Part shown: piece after piece, positions 62,820 through 64,000 of the stretch | Layout: every line of letters starts with the position of its first letter | How positions within the stretch are numbered: position 1 is the first letter of the stretch | NCBI GenBank assembly: GCA_030549495.1 | Contig: JAUIRK010000101.1 | Span: forward strand, 310,001-374,000 | Origin: Nectonema munidae | Taxonomy: Eukaryota; Nematomorpha; Nectonematoida; Nectonematidae | Length of the DNA: 64,000 bases | Reading direction: 5' to 3' | The notes under the pieces: generated by a model | What the model saw: the letters and a program-made list of their open reading frames with translations, nothing else | Told to the model about the DNA's origin: nothing | Databases searched by the model: none | Translations under genes and position numbers: made by a program

Positions 62820-64000
62820 CAGGTAGTCGTCGACTTACGACATATCCGACTTACGACAAATCGACTTTACGACGCCAACAAAACTAAAATATTTCTCAAA
62901 AATAAATTTTAATAATGGCAGTTTTTTTCTTTTTTGCATAACTTCTCTTTTTTTTTGTTTTTGATTTTTACATTGCTGTAAGTGAAATTTTGATTCTTTT
63001 AATTTTTTTTATATACATGTTTTGTTATGGTACTAATTTTAAAATTATTATTTTATTTTTGATTTTTTAAACAAACTGCTAAGAAAACTATTTATTTAAT
63101 ATTAATTAATTACTGCGTCACTTTAAAAATTTTAAGTGTTTGACTGATTATTACTAAAAATGTTTTTTTGTACAATAAGTCTCTTTTTCTTTAAATATTT
63201 TTGATTTAGTTTTTAAAATAAAAAAAAATATTTATTCATTTTAGTTTGACTATATTTTTATGAAATTTTTAAATTAAGATTGTTAGTAACTAAAAGCTCT
63301 TTTGCCTCCCGGGGCGGTTGTAAAATCTGCCGCCCTTTATGACGTTGAGTTTCAAAAGCCTCCAAAAATTCAAGTCCGTACGCTAACGGTCAGGCGAAGA
63401 CTTGATTGTAGTTAGGGTCTTCAAAGTTTTTCCTCTAATAATAAATTTTTTCCATTTTTTTTATTAATAGATAAATCGTTGTAAGCCAAAAAAAGAGCTC
63501 AGATTTGATTGCAACTTTTATACTAAAATTTGGACCCCTTAACCCTATCAGTGACGGGGGGAGTGCCTTTTTGACCCCCTCTACTAAAATTAAAACAGTC
63601 ACAAAAAACTGAAATCGATTAAATTGAACAGAAAATTTAAACTAAAAATTAAACGGAATATTTTAACAAATGACCTTAGGACAAAATGCCGCCCCTTAAA
63701 ATCTGCCGCCAGGGGCGGACCGCCCCTGGCGCCCCACTAGCTACGCCTCTGCTTCAGATGTCTTAAAAAAACCCCATTCCCTACTAATGAACAACTTGCT
63801 AAAAAAGCAAGAAAGGCAATTGATATTGATATGAAAATGATCAATCAATATGAAAATAGCAAGAAAGTTGGAGAACTTGCACAAGAACTTTTGTTATCAC
63901 ATTCTACTGTGTCGACTATTTTAAAAAACAAAGAAAGAATTCGTGAAGCTGTTAAGGGTTCAGCACCCATGAGATCGACGGTAATAACAAAACAACGAAC
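62820..64000 (+). mobile_element. Second Tigger family, 5' part, cut by the window edge
   Basis: After TA (62818-62819) the sequence starts 'CAGGTAGTCGTCGACTTACG' and repeats 'cgacttacgaca' / 'cgactttacgac', as Tigger ends do. From about 63756 a plus-strand frame encodes the N-terminal CENP-B-type DNA-binding region: 'NEQLAKKARKAIDIDMKM', 'ENSKKVGELAQELLLSHSTV', 'STILKNKERIREAVKGSAP'. It remains open to the last base. A hAT-like MITE (to 63751) interrupts the 5' region just before this frame. The 3' part lies outside the window, so whether the copy is whole cannot be judged. Confidence 0.78.
63300..63751. mobile_element. GC-rich hAT-like MITE inside the second Tigger
   Basis: The right end 'CCCACTAGCTACGCCTCTG' (to 63751) is the inverse of a CAGAGGCGTAGCTAG hAT-type end. 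'CGCCAGGGGCGGACCGCCCC' sits just inside it, and a related GC-rich segment ('CCCGGGGCGGTTGTAAAATC', 'CTGCCGCCC') marks the left side at 63305-63340. CTTCAGAT follows the right end, but no left partner was found, so the left edge is approximate. Confidence 0.55.

Overview
This is AT-rich nuclear DNA of an invertebrate animal. The evidence is an intron-split AKT/protein kinase B gene with GT-AG introns, many animal-type cut-and-paste transposons (hAT, Tigger/pogo, MULE), non-LTR retrotransposon tails and tRNA-derived SINE-like repeats. I cannot name the species from sequence alone. No bacterial, plasmid or phage features are seen.

Layout. At 0-12 kb there is a broken MULE transposase (minus strand, about 0.9-2.3 kb), a SINE-like repeat, a decayed pogo/Tigger transposon (about 7.0-8.8 kb) and a 2.7-kb hAT-like element with an exact 8-bp target duplication that has younger elements nested in it (9.27-11.96 kb). 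From 12.23 to 25.47 kb, seven plus-strand exons encode the kinase domain and C-terminal tail of AKT. The exons for its PH domain are not found. The fifth intron is about 6.8 kb and is packed with transposon remains. From 27.2 to 45.1 kb a minus-strand gene of unknown function lies tail to tail with AKT. It has a 2.0-kb first coding exon, two clear further exons and a probable terminal exon. Its introns hold two complete hAT insertions, several inverted-repeat elements, a LINE fragment and a seven-copy 60-bp tandem array. From 45 to 64 kb I see no convincing host exon. That part holds repeats, a roughly 157-unit CAT microsatellite, a complete but decayed Tigger element (53.5-55.75 kb), a hAT fossil, and a second Tigger cut by the window edge.

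Host content is therefore two convergent genes. AKT is a cytoplasmic serine/threonine kinase of the insulin/PI3K pathway. The other gene encodes a long, serine-rich, probably largely disordered protein with repeated basic-hydrophobic patches. The 1.5-kb gap between their 3' ends contains a nearly perfect 147-bp snap-back palindrome.

The least explained signals are that palindrome, a set of short inverted-repeat elements whose ends reuse one kind of word and may be linked to the MULE, a hAT element that carries a LINE tail between its own ends, and the unknown serine-rich gene. I did not find a clear new multi-gene system.
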